Shown: piece by piece, positions 1 through 5,166 of the stretch
Position numbering within the stretch: the first letter of the stretch is position 1
Layout: the number at the start of each line of letters is the position of its first letter
NCBI GenBank assembly: GCA_003453435.1
Contig: DMLH01000039.1
Span: 1-5,189 of the forward strand
DNA length: 5,189 nucleotides
Origin: Clostridiales bacterium
Lineage (GTDB): Bacteria; Bacillota; Clostridia; Christensenellales; UBA1242
Direction of reading: 5' to 3'
The notes under the pieces: model-generated
What the model saw: only the letters and a program-made list of their open reading frames with translations
The model's database searches: none
What the model was told of the DNA's origin: nothing
Program-made: the position numbers and the translations under genes

Positions 1-1
1 A

Positions 2-571
2 TTAAAATTGTAAATCTTCTATATCACAAAAAACACTTTTGCCTTTTTTGTGAATTTCTATTGCATTTTTCCAAAAAAGAATATCTTCAACTGAATATGG
101 AGTAAAAAAGTTACCGTCAGTTCCAACATCCAAACCAAACTTTTTTTGTTTTTGCGCTCCGTGAATATGCCCAAACAAATTAAACATATCTTTTTTACAA
201 TCCAGTGGTTTGTGAGTTAAAAATATTTTTTCATCATTAAGTTCTATAATTATGTTCTTTTCAATAACATCATAAAATCCCAATGATTTTAAGTATTGTT
301 TAAACGTTTCAAAATCTCCAGAAAAATCATTTTCAATTTCTTTTTCTTCATAATTACCCAAAATCAAAATCACATTTCCATTAAGTTTTGCTATGTTTGT
401 TTTGTCACCAAAATCACCAAGATGATACACAACATCGTCTTTGCCAACTTTTTTGTTCCAATTTTTAATTATCGTTTTATCCATTTCAGCAGTGTTTTGA
501 AAAGGTCTGCGTGATAATTCAAGTGTTCTTTGTGCTCCAAAATGTGTGTCTGAAGTAAAAAATATACTCAT
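2..571 (-). CDS. Calcineurin-like metallophosphoesterase (variant active site)
   Basis: This is a complete 189-residue protein, and probably a cytosolic metal-dependent phosphoesterase, since no signal peptide or membrane segment is seen. The family's motifs appear in order: D8 and H10 in SDTHFG, D53 in GDFGD, N73 in GNYE, H120 in THKP, and H135/H137 in GHIHG. These are the ligands for a two-metal centre. In most relatives the third motif is GNHD or GNHE; here the histidine that contacts the phosphate is tyrosine 74, so activity may be altered. The C-terminal part (GLDVGTDGNFFTPYS) fits the small bacterial and phage phosphoesterases of this fold. The ATG start is supported by AGGAG at 578-582, six bases upstream. 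It is the third gene of an operon, 14 bp after the kinase-like gene, and its TAA stop lies at the window edge, so its terminator is not visible. The substrate cannot be told; nucleotides or RNA ends are possible. The family is secure, the function is not. Confidence 0.88.
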   Translation of the reverse strand: MSIFFTSDTHFGAQRTLELSRRPFQNTAEMDKTIIKNWNKKVGKDDVVYHLGDFGDKTNIAKLNGNVILILGNYEEKEIENDFSGDFETFKQYLKSLGFYDVIEKNIIIELNDEKIFLTHKPLDCKKDMFNLFGHIHGAQKQKKFGLDVGTDGNFFTPYSVEDILFWKNAIEIHKKGKSVFCDIEDLQF

Positions 572-585
572 AATTTTCTCCTAAA

Positions 586-1089
586 TTATTCATTTTCAAT
601 TCTTTTGATTACATCTGCCAAATATTCGCCTTTATGCATAACAATTTTTCTTTCCGCGGTTGTGTCATCGTAGCAACCCTTAACAAAATTGTCATAATTT
701 GCAGCTATTTTTTGCACGAATTCTTCAGGATTTCCACGTGTTCTCATTCTTTCAATATATTCATCTTTGCAATCATAATCTGGGAATATTACCCAATATG
801 GAATTTTGTGATTAATGCATTGCACTTTGCCTTCATGTGCAACAAATATATAATCATAATCATTGCGTTTTTCCATAATGGCTTTTGCATAATTTTCTGG
901 CCATTCTGGATTTAATTGTTTGTCAATGCCTTTTCTTTCTTCTGCTGTCATATTTTCTTGTTCGGCTGTAAACATCCAGTGATAGTCACTGCTTTCCAAA
1001 TCCAAAAATCTTCCATCATTTTCTTTGCTATCGCAAAGCGTGCTTTTCCCAATGCATGGGAATCCATAAACTACTATTCCTTTTTTCAT
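586..1089 (-). CDS. Small P-loop nucleotide kinase-like protein (phage-type)
   Basis: This is a 167-residue soluble protein that begins almost directly with a Walker A motif, GFPCIGKST (residues 9-17, Lys15 and Ser16), which binds ATP. DLESS (30-34) follows in the place of the acidic acceptor-site motif, then WPENY (63-66 region), a buried strand DYIFVAH (79-85), an Arg-containing lid-like segment RMRTRGN (114-120), and a C-terminal GEYLADVI (154-161). As I recall them, this layout matches a family of small adenylate-kinase-like P-loop proteins common in phages and mobile DNA of low-GC bacteria, usually annotated as nucleoside or nucleotide kinase or simply ATP-binding protein. The phosphate acceptor is unknown. 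The start is well supported: AAGGAGG at 1096-1102, six bases before ATG. It lies 16 bp after the unknown protein gene and 14 bp before the phosphoesterase gene, so the three are surely cotranscribed. A kinase and a phosphoesterase side by side suggest nucleotide or nucleic-acid-end chemistry, but this is inference. Confidence 0.82.
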   Translation of the reverse strand: MKKGIVVYGFPCIGKSTLCDSKENDGRFLDLESSDYHWMFTAEQENMTAEERKGIDKQLNPEWPENYAKAIMEKRNDYDYIFVAHEGKVQCINHKIPYWVIFPDYDCKDEYIERMRTRGNPEEFVQKIAANYDNFVKGCYDDTTAERKIVMHKGEYLADVIKRIENE

Positions 1090-1105
1090 TCACTTCCTCC
1101 TTAAA

Positions 1106-1819
1106 TTATAATAAATTTTCAAACTCATTTTGGCTTTTTTCTTTTTTATTTTTACTGTTTTCTATCTTTTCTTCTTTTCTTTTCTTCTTCTTTTCATTAT
1201 AATCACGTTCGTTTATTTCTTTTTGATAAAATTTTTCTTTTTTTTCAGAAAACTTACATAAATTTTCTATTTTTATATAGCCTGTTTTTTCAGCATCCTT
1301 CATTACTTTTTGAACCGCAGGGCTACTTACATAATTAAATACTGATCCAATTCTATTTAAAATCTTATCACCAATTAGCCTACCATGACCTTTATAAAGC
1401 ATTTTGCTAGGATTATAAGATTGAAAAATTAAATATTTATTATATACATTATACCCATCAATCCAAACATCTATATAACCTTCGTGGTGACTGTAATATT
1501 CACATTTTTTAATTTTTACAGGATATAATTCCAATAATGTCTGTAGATAGCTAAAATTATAATCTAATTTCCTTATACCATCTTTGTTTATGCAATAAAC
1601 ATTTTTTTTAATTTTAAAGTAAAATGCACTTACTATTTTGGCAATACTATCGTTTGATAGACCATTTGATATATTATTGGATGTATCATACGTTTTAAGA
1701 CTCTCCAATTTGTTAAATTTAAAATCCCATGGGCCCATACATGTTATATAAATATCATTAATTTTGAGATATTTATCTGCTACCTTTTTATTTATAATTT
1801 TTAAATTATTTTTTTCCAT
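1106..1819 (-). CDS. Hypothetical protein with charged Lys/Glu-rich tail
   Basis: I do not recognise this 237-residue protein. Residues 1-190 look like a folded soluble domain, with no signal peptide or membrane helix. It has alternating aromatic strands, for example around SAFYFKI (64-70), a hydrophobic helix YLQTLLELYP (91-100), and a stretch rich in His, Tyr and Asp at residues 108-127 (HHEGYIDVWIDGYN is its core). Residues 143-180 (KGHGRLIGDKILNRIG and onward) could be helical, with a weak resemblance to winged-helix-like ends that I cannot substantiate. Residues 191-237 are low complexity, more than half Lys/Glu/Arg/Asp, and likely a disordered or coiled-coil tail. The ATG start has AGGAG at 1826-1830, six bases away, and a strong promoter just upstream, so it is the first gene of the operon with the kinase-like and phosphoesterase genes. 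Phage origin, nucleic-acid binding or a defence role are all possible, and none is shown. Confidence 0.75.
   Translation of the reverse strand: MEKNNLKIINKKVADKYLKINDIYITCMGPWDFKFNKLESLKTYDTSNNISNGLSNDSIAKIVSAFYFKIKKNVYCINKDGIRKLDYNFSYLQTLLELYPVKIKKCEYYSHHEGYIDVWIDGYNVYNKYLIFQSYNPSKMLYKGHGRLIGDKILNRIGSVFNYVSSPAVQKVMKDAEKTGYIKIENLCKFSEKKEKFYQKEINERDYNEKKKKRKEEKIENSKNKKEKSQNEFENLL
1165..1195. repeat. Homopurine/homopyrimidine tract with 21-bp mirror repeat
   Basis: The plus strand is pure pyrimidine for 31 bases here (purine on the coding strand). Positions 1169-1189 form a perfect mirror repeat centred on C1179. The tract encodes part of the Lys/Glu-rich tail of the hypothetical protein. Such sequences can form triplex (H-DNA) under supercoiling and are prone to slippage. 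Here the tract may simply reflect AAA/GAA/AAG codons for a charged tail. Confidence 0.6.
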
Positions 1820-1842
1820 AATAAACTCCTTTTCATATTGAA

Positions 1843-1871
1843 ATTATATAAAATATTAACATAATTGTAAA
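1843..1871 (-). promoter_or_regulatory. Promoter of the three-gene operon
   Basis: On the minus strand a -35 box TTTACA (1866-1871) and a perfect -10 box TATAAT (1843-1848) are separated by 17 bp, close to the housekeeping sigma consensus. Transcription would start near 1836, giving a very short leader before AGGAG (1826-1830) and the ATG at 1819. This promoter lies inside the 80-bp gap after the LysR gene, so the operon can be expressed independently of that gene. Confidence 0.82.
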
Positions 1872-1899
1872 TAATAAATTTCTAAATACTTATTAAGTT

Positions 1900-2733
1900 T
1901 TACTTAACGCTGATTATTTCATTCAATTTAAAATCATTGTTATAAATTAAAAATACATTTGCTTTTGGTAAATCTACATTTTCAATTTCTATTATTTTAA
2001 CCTTAGATAAATCCAAATATTCCTTTGGGGCAATGCCTATCCCAAGGCCTCTTTCAGTGAGATTAACAACCATTTCATCAACACTGCACTTGTATTTTAT
2101 TGCGTTTGCTATTTTTTTTGAAAGATTGATTTCTGTTCTTGTGCCAAAAGATTTTGATATTAATGGATAATTTGAAAGTTGTTGTTTTGTTAGTTTGTTT
2201 GAAACATCAAGATTTTTGCTCGCAAAAAATACATAGTTCAGTTCACTAATTTTTGTGTAATTAAATTCTTTTGGCAACTTTTCATCAAATTGCTTGTAAA
2301 CAAGCAAGTCTAAAATTCCATCTGAAAGTGCTTTAAACCTATCTTTGTTATCAATGCCTGTTTTAAAGTTATACTCAATATTTTTATCAAATTTGAGTTT
2401 GTCTAGCAAGAAAAATTTTGCGAGAGTGTAGTCACTGTAAATATTCACAACTTGCTTTTCAGTTTTTGTTTTTATTTCATTGATATTTCTTTCAGCACTT
2501 TCAAAACTCTTTATACCTTTCAAAACATATTGATATAATTTTTGACCTTGTTCAGTTAACTTCATACCTTTTTTTGTTCTTTCAAAAAGCACAACATCAA
2601 GTTGCTTTTCCAAACTTTTTATGTTTTGACTTATTGCAGATTGTGTAATAAACAATTCATCACTTGCTCTTGTTAAAGTTCCAAACCTTGCAACAGCATA
2701 AAAACTTTTGTATAATTCATAATTAATATTCAT
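1900..2733 (-). CDS. LysR-family transcriptional regulator
   Basis: This 277-residue cytosolic DNA-binding regulator has the usual two-part LysR build. Residues 1-60 are the winged helix-turn-helix. The diagnostic run is ASDELFITQSAISQNIKSLE (23-42) followed by FERTKKGMKLTEQG (50-63), where family members have the recognition helix and wing. A linker helix spans about 64-90. Residues about 93-277 form the effector-binding domain, recognisable by the late motif VVNLTERGLGIGIAP (222-236). At 277 residues it is slightly shorter than most members (about 290-310) but looks complete. The start is supported by AAGGAGA at 2741-2747, seven bases upstream, and by a strong promoter. It is transcribed alone, after the NUDIX terminator. 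LysR proteins typically respond to a small metabolite and often regulate themselves and a neighbour. No divergent partner is present, so its targets and inducer cannot be named; the downstream three-gene operon is one candidate. No clear terminator follows its TAA. Confidence 0.93.
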   Translation of the reverse strand: MNINYELYKSFYAVARFGTLTRASDELFITQSAISQNIKSLEKQLDVVLFERTKKGMKLTEQGQKLYQYVLKGIKSFESAERNINEIKTKTEKQVVNIYSDYTLAKFFLLDKLKFDKNIEYNFKTGIDNKDRFKALSDGILDLLVYKQFDEKLPKEFNYTKISELNYVFFASKNLDVSNKLTKQQLSNYPLISKSFGTRTEINLSKKIANAIKYKCSVDEMVVNLTERGLGIGIAPKEYLDLSKVKIIEIENVDLPKANVFLIYNNDFKLNEIISVK

Positions 2734-2753
2734 CTTAAGTTCTCCTTAATATA

Positions 2754-2782
2754 ATTATAACAAATAAATACGTTATTTTCAA
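2754..2782 (-). promoter_or_regulatory. Promoter of the LysR gene with internal dyad
   Basis: On the minus strand, -35 TTGAAA (2777-2782) and -10 TATAAT (2754-2759) are separated by 17 bp. The spacer and -10 box are covered by an inverted repeat ATAAC-N10-GTTAT (2757-2776), positioned where a bound protein would block RNA polymerase. LysR proteins often repress their own gene, so this may be an autoregulatory site. The even spacing does not fit the classic T-N11-A LysR box, and the dyad could be chance in AT-rich DNA. Confidence 0.8.
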
Positions 2783-2810
2783 TATTTTTTGAAAAGTTTG
2801 TTTATGCAAC

Positions 2811-2839
2811 AAAAAAGCACGAGTTTAATTTCGTGCTTT
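2811..2839 (-). terminator. Terminator of the NUDIX gene
   Basis: A perfect 9-bp stem (2814-2822 pairing with 2831-2839, core GCACGA/TCGTGC) encloses an 8-base loop. On the minus strand it is followed by six T residues (2811-2816). It starts five bases after the TAA stop of the NUDIX gene and lies upstream of the LysR promoter, so it separates the two transcription units. Confidence 0.9.
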
Positions 2840-2844
2840 GAGTT

Positions 2845-3471
2845 TTACATTTCAAAGTTGTCTTTTGCTGTGCTTTCTTTGTTTTCTTTCATCTCCAAAA
2901 TGTTTTTGTAATAAAACACTTGGAGTAGTAAGTTGCCGGTTGCACCAACAGTGTTGTTTTCCAAAAATTCTGGTATATCTTCAAGTGCAATAATCTCTCT
3001 TGTTATGTCTTCCGTTTCTTCCAAGTGTTGTTCACCGATATCTTCAATTTCTGCAAAGTAGCAAGATATATTTTCGTCAGTAAGTCCAGCAGTGGTGTGT
3101 CCTGATTTCATAACTTGTTTTACACTTTTTACTTTCGCACCAACTTCTTCAAAAATTTCTCTTTTAACATCACTTTCCTTATCATTTTGATGTTCAACAA
3201 GACCTGCACATAAATCATAAGTATATGCGTTTAATGGACTTCTAAATTCATAATTTAGCACTACATATGTTTTTCCGTTTTTCTTAAAATAGGGCAAAAC
3301 TTTTATTGCGTCAACGTACTCTGTATTTTTGCAACCAAGTTGGTCCAAACTTCTTCTGGAAGCAAAATAATATATTCTTGTTTTTCCATTTTCCATCAAA
3401 AATGTTGATTGATACATATTCAAAAATTTCAAATCTGTTAATTGTTTTACTTCAATAAGTTTACTTTTCAT
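2845..3471 (-). CDS. NUDIX hydrolase, ADP-ribose pyrophosphatase-like
   Basis: This 208-residue cytosolic enzyme probably hydrolyses a nucleoside diphosphate linked to another group, with ADP-ribose or a nucleotide sugar most likely. The Nudix box runs from G90 to A112: G90-x5-N96-x7-R104-E105-I-F-E108-E109-V-G-A. The metal-binding REUxEExGU core is intact, while the first, less critical glutamate is Asn96. Before it lies an ASRRSLDQLG segment (37-46), a VVLNYEFRSPLNAYTYDLCAG approach to the box (70-90), and after it SGHTTAGLTDEN (123-134). These resemble the ADP-ribose pyrophosphatase subgroup, which has an SPG-type turn followed by a glutamate at this place. A GTG at 3496-3498 would add nine residues but lies upstream of the -10 box, so I take the ATG at 3469-3471, with GGAG at 3477-3480 five bases upstream. 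The gene is monocistronic, with a promoter at 3489-3517 and a terminator right after the stop. The family is certain; the exact substrate is inferred. Confidence 0.9.
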   Translation of the reverse strand: MKSKLIEVKQLTDLKFLNMYQSTFLMENGKTRIYYFASRRSLDQLGCKNTEYVDAIKVLPYFKKNGKTYVVLNYEFRSPLNAYTYDLCAGLVEHQNDKESDVKREIFEEVGAKVKSVKQVMKSGHTTAGLTDENISCYFAEIEDIGEQHLEETEDITREIIALEDIPEFLENNTVGATGNLLLQVFYYKNILEMKENKESTAKDNFEM

Positions 3472-3488
3472 AAAATCTCCACATAAGT

Positions 3489-3517
3489 ATTTTATCACAT
3501 CATATCAATTTTTTCAA
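3489..3517 (-). promoter_or_regulatory. Promoter of the NUDIX gene
   Basis: On the minus strand, -35 TTGAAA (3512-3517), a 17-bp spacer and -10 TAAAAT (3489-3494) preceded by TG one base upstream (extended -10). The predicted start near 3482 leaves only about ten leader bases before the ATG at 3471, with the ribosome site at 3476-3480 almost at the 5' end. This placement rules out the longer GTG start as the main one. Confidence 0.78.
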
Positions 3518-3728
3518 TGCTCATTTAGTGTTTTCTACAACAAAATAGAGTGTTTGGGCTGACAATTTTTGCTATTTGTTTATTTTTTCTGCAAACTGCT
3601 TAAAATTTTTTTTAAAAATAATTGAAATTTATATACTGCAAAAATTTTGTTTCTACAATAAAAAAACTAGGAGTAATACCTTTTTTTTATGTGTTGCAAC
3701 TGATTTAAGGTAATATTTTTAATGTCTG

Positions 3729-3749
3729 ATATTATTTTTACAATAATAT
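3729..3749. promoter_or_regulatory. AT-only dyad, candidate operator
   Basis: ATATTATT (3729-3736) and AATAATAT (3742-3749) form a perfect 8-bp inverted repeat around TTTAC. It lies 15 bp upstream of the -35 box of the membrane-protein gene and abuts a second dyad, TTTAC-AC-GTAAA (3749-3760). The position suits an activator or repressor site, but the composition is all A/T in the arms and chance is a real possibility. Confidence 0.3.
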
Positions 3750-3764
3750 TTACACGTAAAAGTA

Positions 3765-3793
3765 TTGCATCGTTTTCTTATTTATGATATTAT
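3765..3793 (+). promoter_or_regulatory. Promoter of the membrane-protein gene
   Basis: A -35-like TTGCAT (3765-3770), a 17-bp spacer and a -10 TATTAT (3788-3793, five of six consensus bases). The predicted start is near 3800, about 15 bases before the ATG. The weak -35 box suggests an activator may be needed. It is the best match in the region but weaker than the other promoters in the window. Confidence 0.6.
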
Positions 3794-3814
3794 CCTTATA
3801 AAAAGGTATTAGTT

Positions 3815-5017
3815 ATGAAACGTATTTTAAGAATAGGTTTTGGACTTTTTATACATTCAATTATTCCAATACTTTGTTGGATAATTTTGTCATTGATAGA
3901 AGGTGAAAAGGGTATATCTAATACATTTTCAATAATTTATCCAATACAATTTGTTTTGACAATTTTAGTGCTAATGTTTGGTAGTGGTGCAAATATAAGA
4001 AAAGAAAAAGATAAAGTAGACAATTCCACATATAATGGCATATTTTGGGGCACTATTTTTTCTATTATCATATATTCTTTGCTTGTAATTTTTGTTGATA
4101 ATTACATTACATTTTTTGGGCAAGATGTGGAGTTTTATCGTATTTATGTCATTTATGGAATTGCTCTGATGTTTTTGCAAACATTATTTTCATTATTTAT
4201 TGAAAAACTATATTTTGAGGATAAAGAAAAAACAGCGAATATTCATTTACTCGCATTTAATTTAATTAATTTTGTTTTTTTAACAATTTCTGCATTGATT
4301 TTTTCAAATAGAATTATTCCTCTTATACTAACATTATCTGCTTTGCTAATTTACGTTATTGCATTATATTTTTGGCAAATGAAAAAATTTAAAATTACAT
4401 TTGATTTTTTAAAAAGTTTCAGATACGAATCAGCATCTATAATTTCAGGTATTTTTATGTTTGTAATTTATTTTTTCGGATTTAAAAATGCATTTATTGC
4501 CAACCCTGAATACATTGTGGCGCTAAACTTATCTGGGCTTTGCACAGATTCACAGTGGGATTGTCTTGGTGCAATAAAAACAGCTACAAAAGTTGATATT
4601 GCAAAAAACAGATTTGAATATTCAAAAGCCTCTAAACAAGCAATGTTATTTACTTTAATTATGATTTTAACCAGCATTTTAATGATTATAGTATTATATT
4701 TTGTGTATGATGTAAATATTGGAATTTTACTAATCTATGCTTTATTTCAATACGTTAATATGTTGTTGTTTGACTACTACATAATACTATTAATTTATAC
4801 ACAAATTCAGTATTCACCAATTCTTAGCACAACAGTTAATTTGATTGCAAAAGCCATTAGGGTTATTTTATCAATTATCATTTTATCGCCATTTTGCACA
4901 AGTATTGCGCAACTTTCAGAGGGAGTAGGATGTTTTATTGTTTTTATCATTATAAGGTTTTGTGTTTATAAGGTAAAAGAGGGAAAACTTTATATAAAAA
5001 ATAGAGACAACATTTAA
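3815..5017 (+). CDS. Polytopic membrane protein, MATE/MOP-like transporter
   Basis: This is a 400-residue integral membrane protein with about eleven or twelve hydrophobic segments: roughly residues 7-28, 39-57, 76-95, 108-130, 144-163, 166-187, 206-223, 276-298, 301-328 (perhaps two), 341-361 and 366-384. A conserved-looking cytoplasmic or interfacial stretch lies in the middle: LNLSGLCTDSQWDCLGAIKT (237-256) followed by KVDIAKNRFEYSKASKQ (259-275). The overall layout, two bundles joined around residue 200 with a polar loop after the seventh helix, suggests the MOP superfamily, which includes MATE drug/sodium exporters and lipid-linked sugar flippases. It is somewhat short for MATE proteins (usually about 440-460). 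The assignment is by architecture and remembered similarity, not a single decisive motif; substrate unknown. The ATG has only a weak AAAGG (3802-3806) site eight bases upstream, lying in an inverted-repeat arm. It is monocistronic, ending at the two-way terminator 5018-5048, which starts right after its TAA. Confidence 0.72.
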   Translation: MKRILRIGFGLFIHSIIPILCWIILSLIEGEKGISNTFSIIYPIQFVLTILVLMFGSGANIRKEKDKVDNSTYNGIFWGTIFSIIIYSLLVIFVDNYITFFGQDVEFYRIYVIYGIALMFLQTLFSLFIEKLYFEDKEKTANIHLLAFNLINFVFLTISALIFSNRIIPLILTLSALLIYVIALYFWQMKKFKITFDFLKSFRYESASIISGIFMFVIYFFGFKNAFIANPEYIVALNLSGLCTDSQWDCLGAIKTATKVDIAKNRFEYSKASKQAMLFTLIMILTSILMIIVLYFVYDVNIGILLIYALFQYVNMLLFDYYIILLIYTQIQYSPILSTTVNLIAKAIRVILSIIILSPFCTSIAQLSEGVGCFIVFIIIRFCVYKVKEGKLYIKNRDNI

Positions 5018-5048
5018 AAAAGCCGGTAGTTTTAAACTATCGGCTTTT
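5018..5048. terminator. Bidirectional terminator between membrane-protein gene and tRNA
   Basis: A 14-bp stem (5018-5031 with 5035-5048, core GCCGGTAGT/ACTATCGGC with one G-T pair) closes on a very small loop, which in RNA would open to a few more bases. Both flanks are A/T tracts: TTTT at 5045-5048 for the plus strand, and six T residues read on the minus strand from 5016-5021. It begins immediately after the membrane-protein stop codon and also ends the convergent tRNA transcript five bases beyond its CCA. Confidence 0.9.
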
Positions 5049-5052
5049 AAGT

Positions 5053-5128
5053 TGGTAGTTCCAACGAGAATCGAACTCGTGTTTCCGGCGTGAGAGGCCA
5101 GCGTCCTAGGCCGCTAGACGATGGAACC
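5053..5128 (-). tRNA. tRNA-Glu (anticodon CTC)
   Basis: This 76-base tRNA folds into a full cloverleaf. The acceptor stem is GGTTCCA/TGGAACT (with a G1-U72 wobble), the discriminator base is A and CCA is encoded. The D arm begins TCGTCTAG as in other tRNA-Glu, the anticodon stem is CTGGC/GCCGG around loop CTCTCAC, and the T arm is ACGAG-TTCGATT-CTCGT. The anticodon CTC is at 5092-5094 and reads GAG codons. In so AT-rich a genome the main glutamate tRNA is expected to be the TTC form, so this is probably a second isoacceptor. It is transcribed alone here, towards the membrane-protein gene. Confidence 0.96.
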
Positions 5129-5137
5129 ACACAGCAC

Positions 5138-5166
5138 ATTATATCAAAGAAAATTTATTTTTGCAA
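5138..5166 (-). promoter_or_regulatory. Promoter of tRNA-Glu
   Basis: On the minus strand, -35 TTGCAA (5161-5166), a 17-bp spacer and a perfect -10 TATAAT (5138-5143) preceded by TG one base upstream (extended -10). Transcription would start near 5131, only about three bases before the mature tRNA 5' end at 5128, so little 5' trimming would be needed. Confidence 0.85.

Larger units (their letters stand above)
3674..3811. repeat. 12-bp perfect inverted repeat flanking a promoter
   Basis: The left arm TAATACCTTTTT (3674-3685) is the exact reverse complement of the right arm AAAAAGGTATTA (3800-3811). The arms enclose 114 bp that include the predicted promoter of the membrane-protein gene (3765-3793). 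The right arm contains that gene's only ribosome-site candidate (AAAGG, 3802-3806). Two readings are possible: recombination sites of an invertible promoter, or, if a transcript began upstream of 3674, a long-range stem hiding the ribosome site. No recombinase is in the window. Confidence 0.5.
3472..3814. other. Noncoding divergent regulatory region
   Basis: This gap of about 340 bp between the NUDIX gene and the membrane-protein gene contains no convincing gene and no tRNA or known riboswitch that I can see. It holds the two divergent promoters (3489-3517 and 3765-3793), a 12-bp inverted repeat, a 21-base dyad (3729-3749), a short dyad TTTAC-AC-GTAAA (3749-3760), a 9-bp inverted repeat AATTTTTGC/GCAAAAATT (3564-3572 and 3638-3646), and a 9-base direct repeat TTTCTACAA (3532-3540 and 3650-3658). 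A weaker minus-strand promoter-like pair, TTGTAG (3653-3658) and TATATA (3630-3635) spaced 17 bp, is also present. Given the AT content, some of these will be chance. Confidence 0.6.

Noticed and set aside
296..1104. Plus-strand open frames of 62-93 residues opposite the phosphoesterase and kinase-like genes.
   Set aside because: They are Phe/Ile-rich shadows of the minus-strand genes, without ribosome sites or recognisable domains.
1893..1907. Hairpin TTAAGT-TTT-ACTTAA at the LysR stop codon as a terminator.
   Set aside because: The stem is six mostly A-T pairs with a three-base loop and no U tract, so termination would be weak at best.
3472..3498. A GTG start at 3496-3498 that would lengthen the NUDIX protein by nine residues.
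   Set aside because: It lies upstream of the predicted -10 box and transcription start, while the internal ATG at 3471 has a well-placed GGAG site.
3688..3702. AGGAG at 3669-3673 followed by an ATG and four codons (M-C-C-N-stop), reminiscent of a Cys-containing attenuation leader.
   Set aside because: The spacing to the ATG is too long, the frame is only four codons, and no attenuator hairpin pair follows.
3722..3787. A 21-codon open frame (MSDIIFTIIFTRKSIASFSYL) upstream of the membrane-protein gene, a possible leader peptide.
   Set aside because: It overlaps the predicted promoter, its AAGGT site is weak and ten bases away, and no upstream promoter is convincing.
3971..4677. Two 69-residue minus-strand open frames inside the membrane-protein gene.
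   Set aside because: They lie fully within a well-supported membrane-protein gene and show no start signals or domain character.
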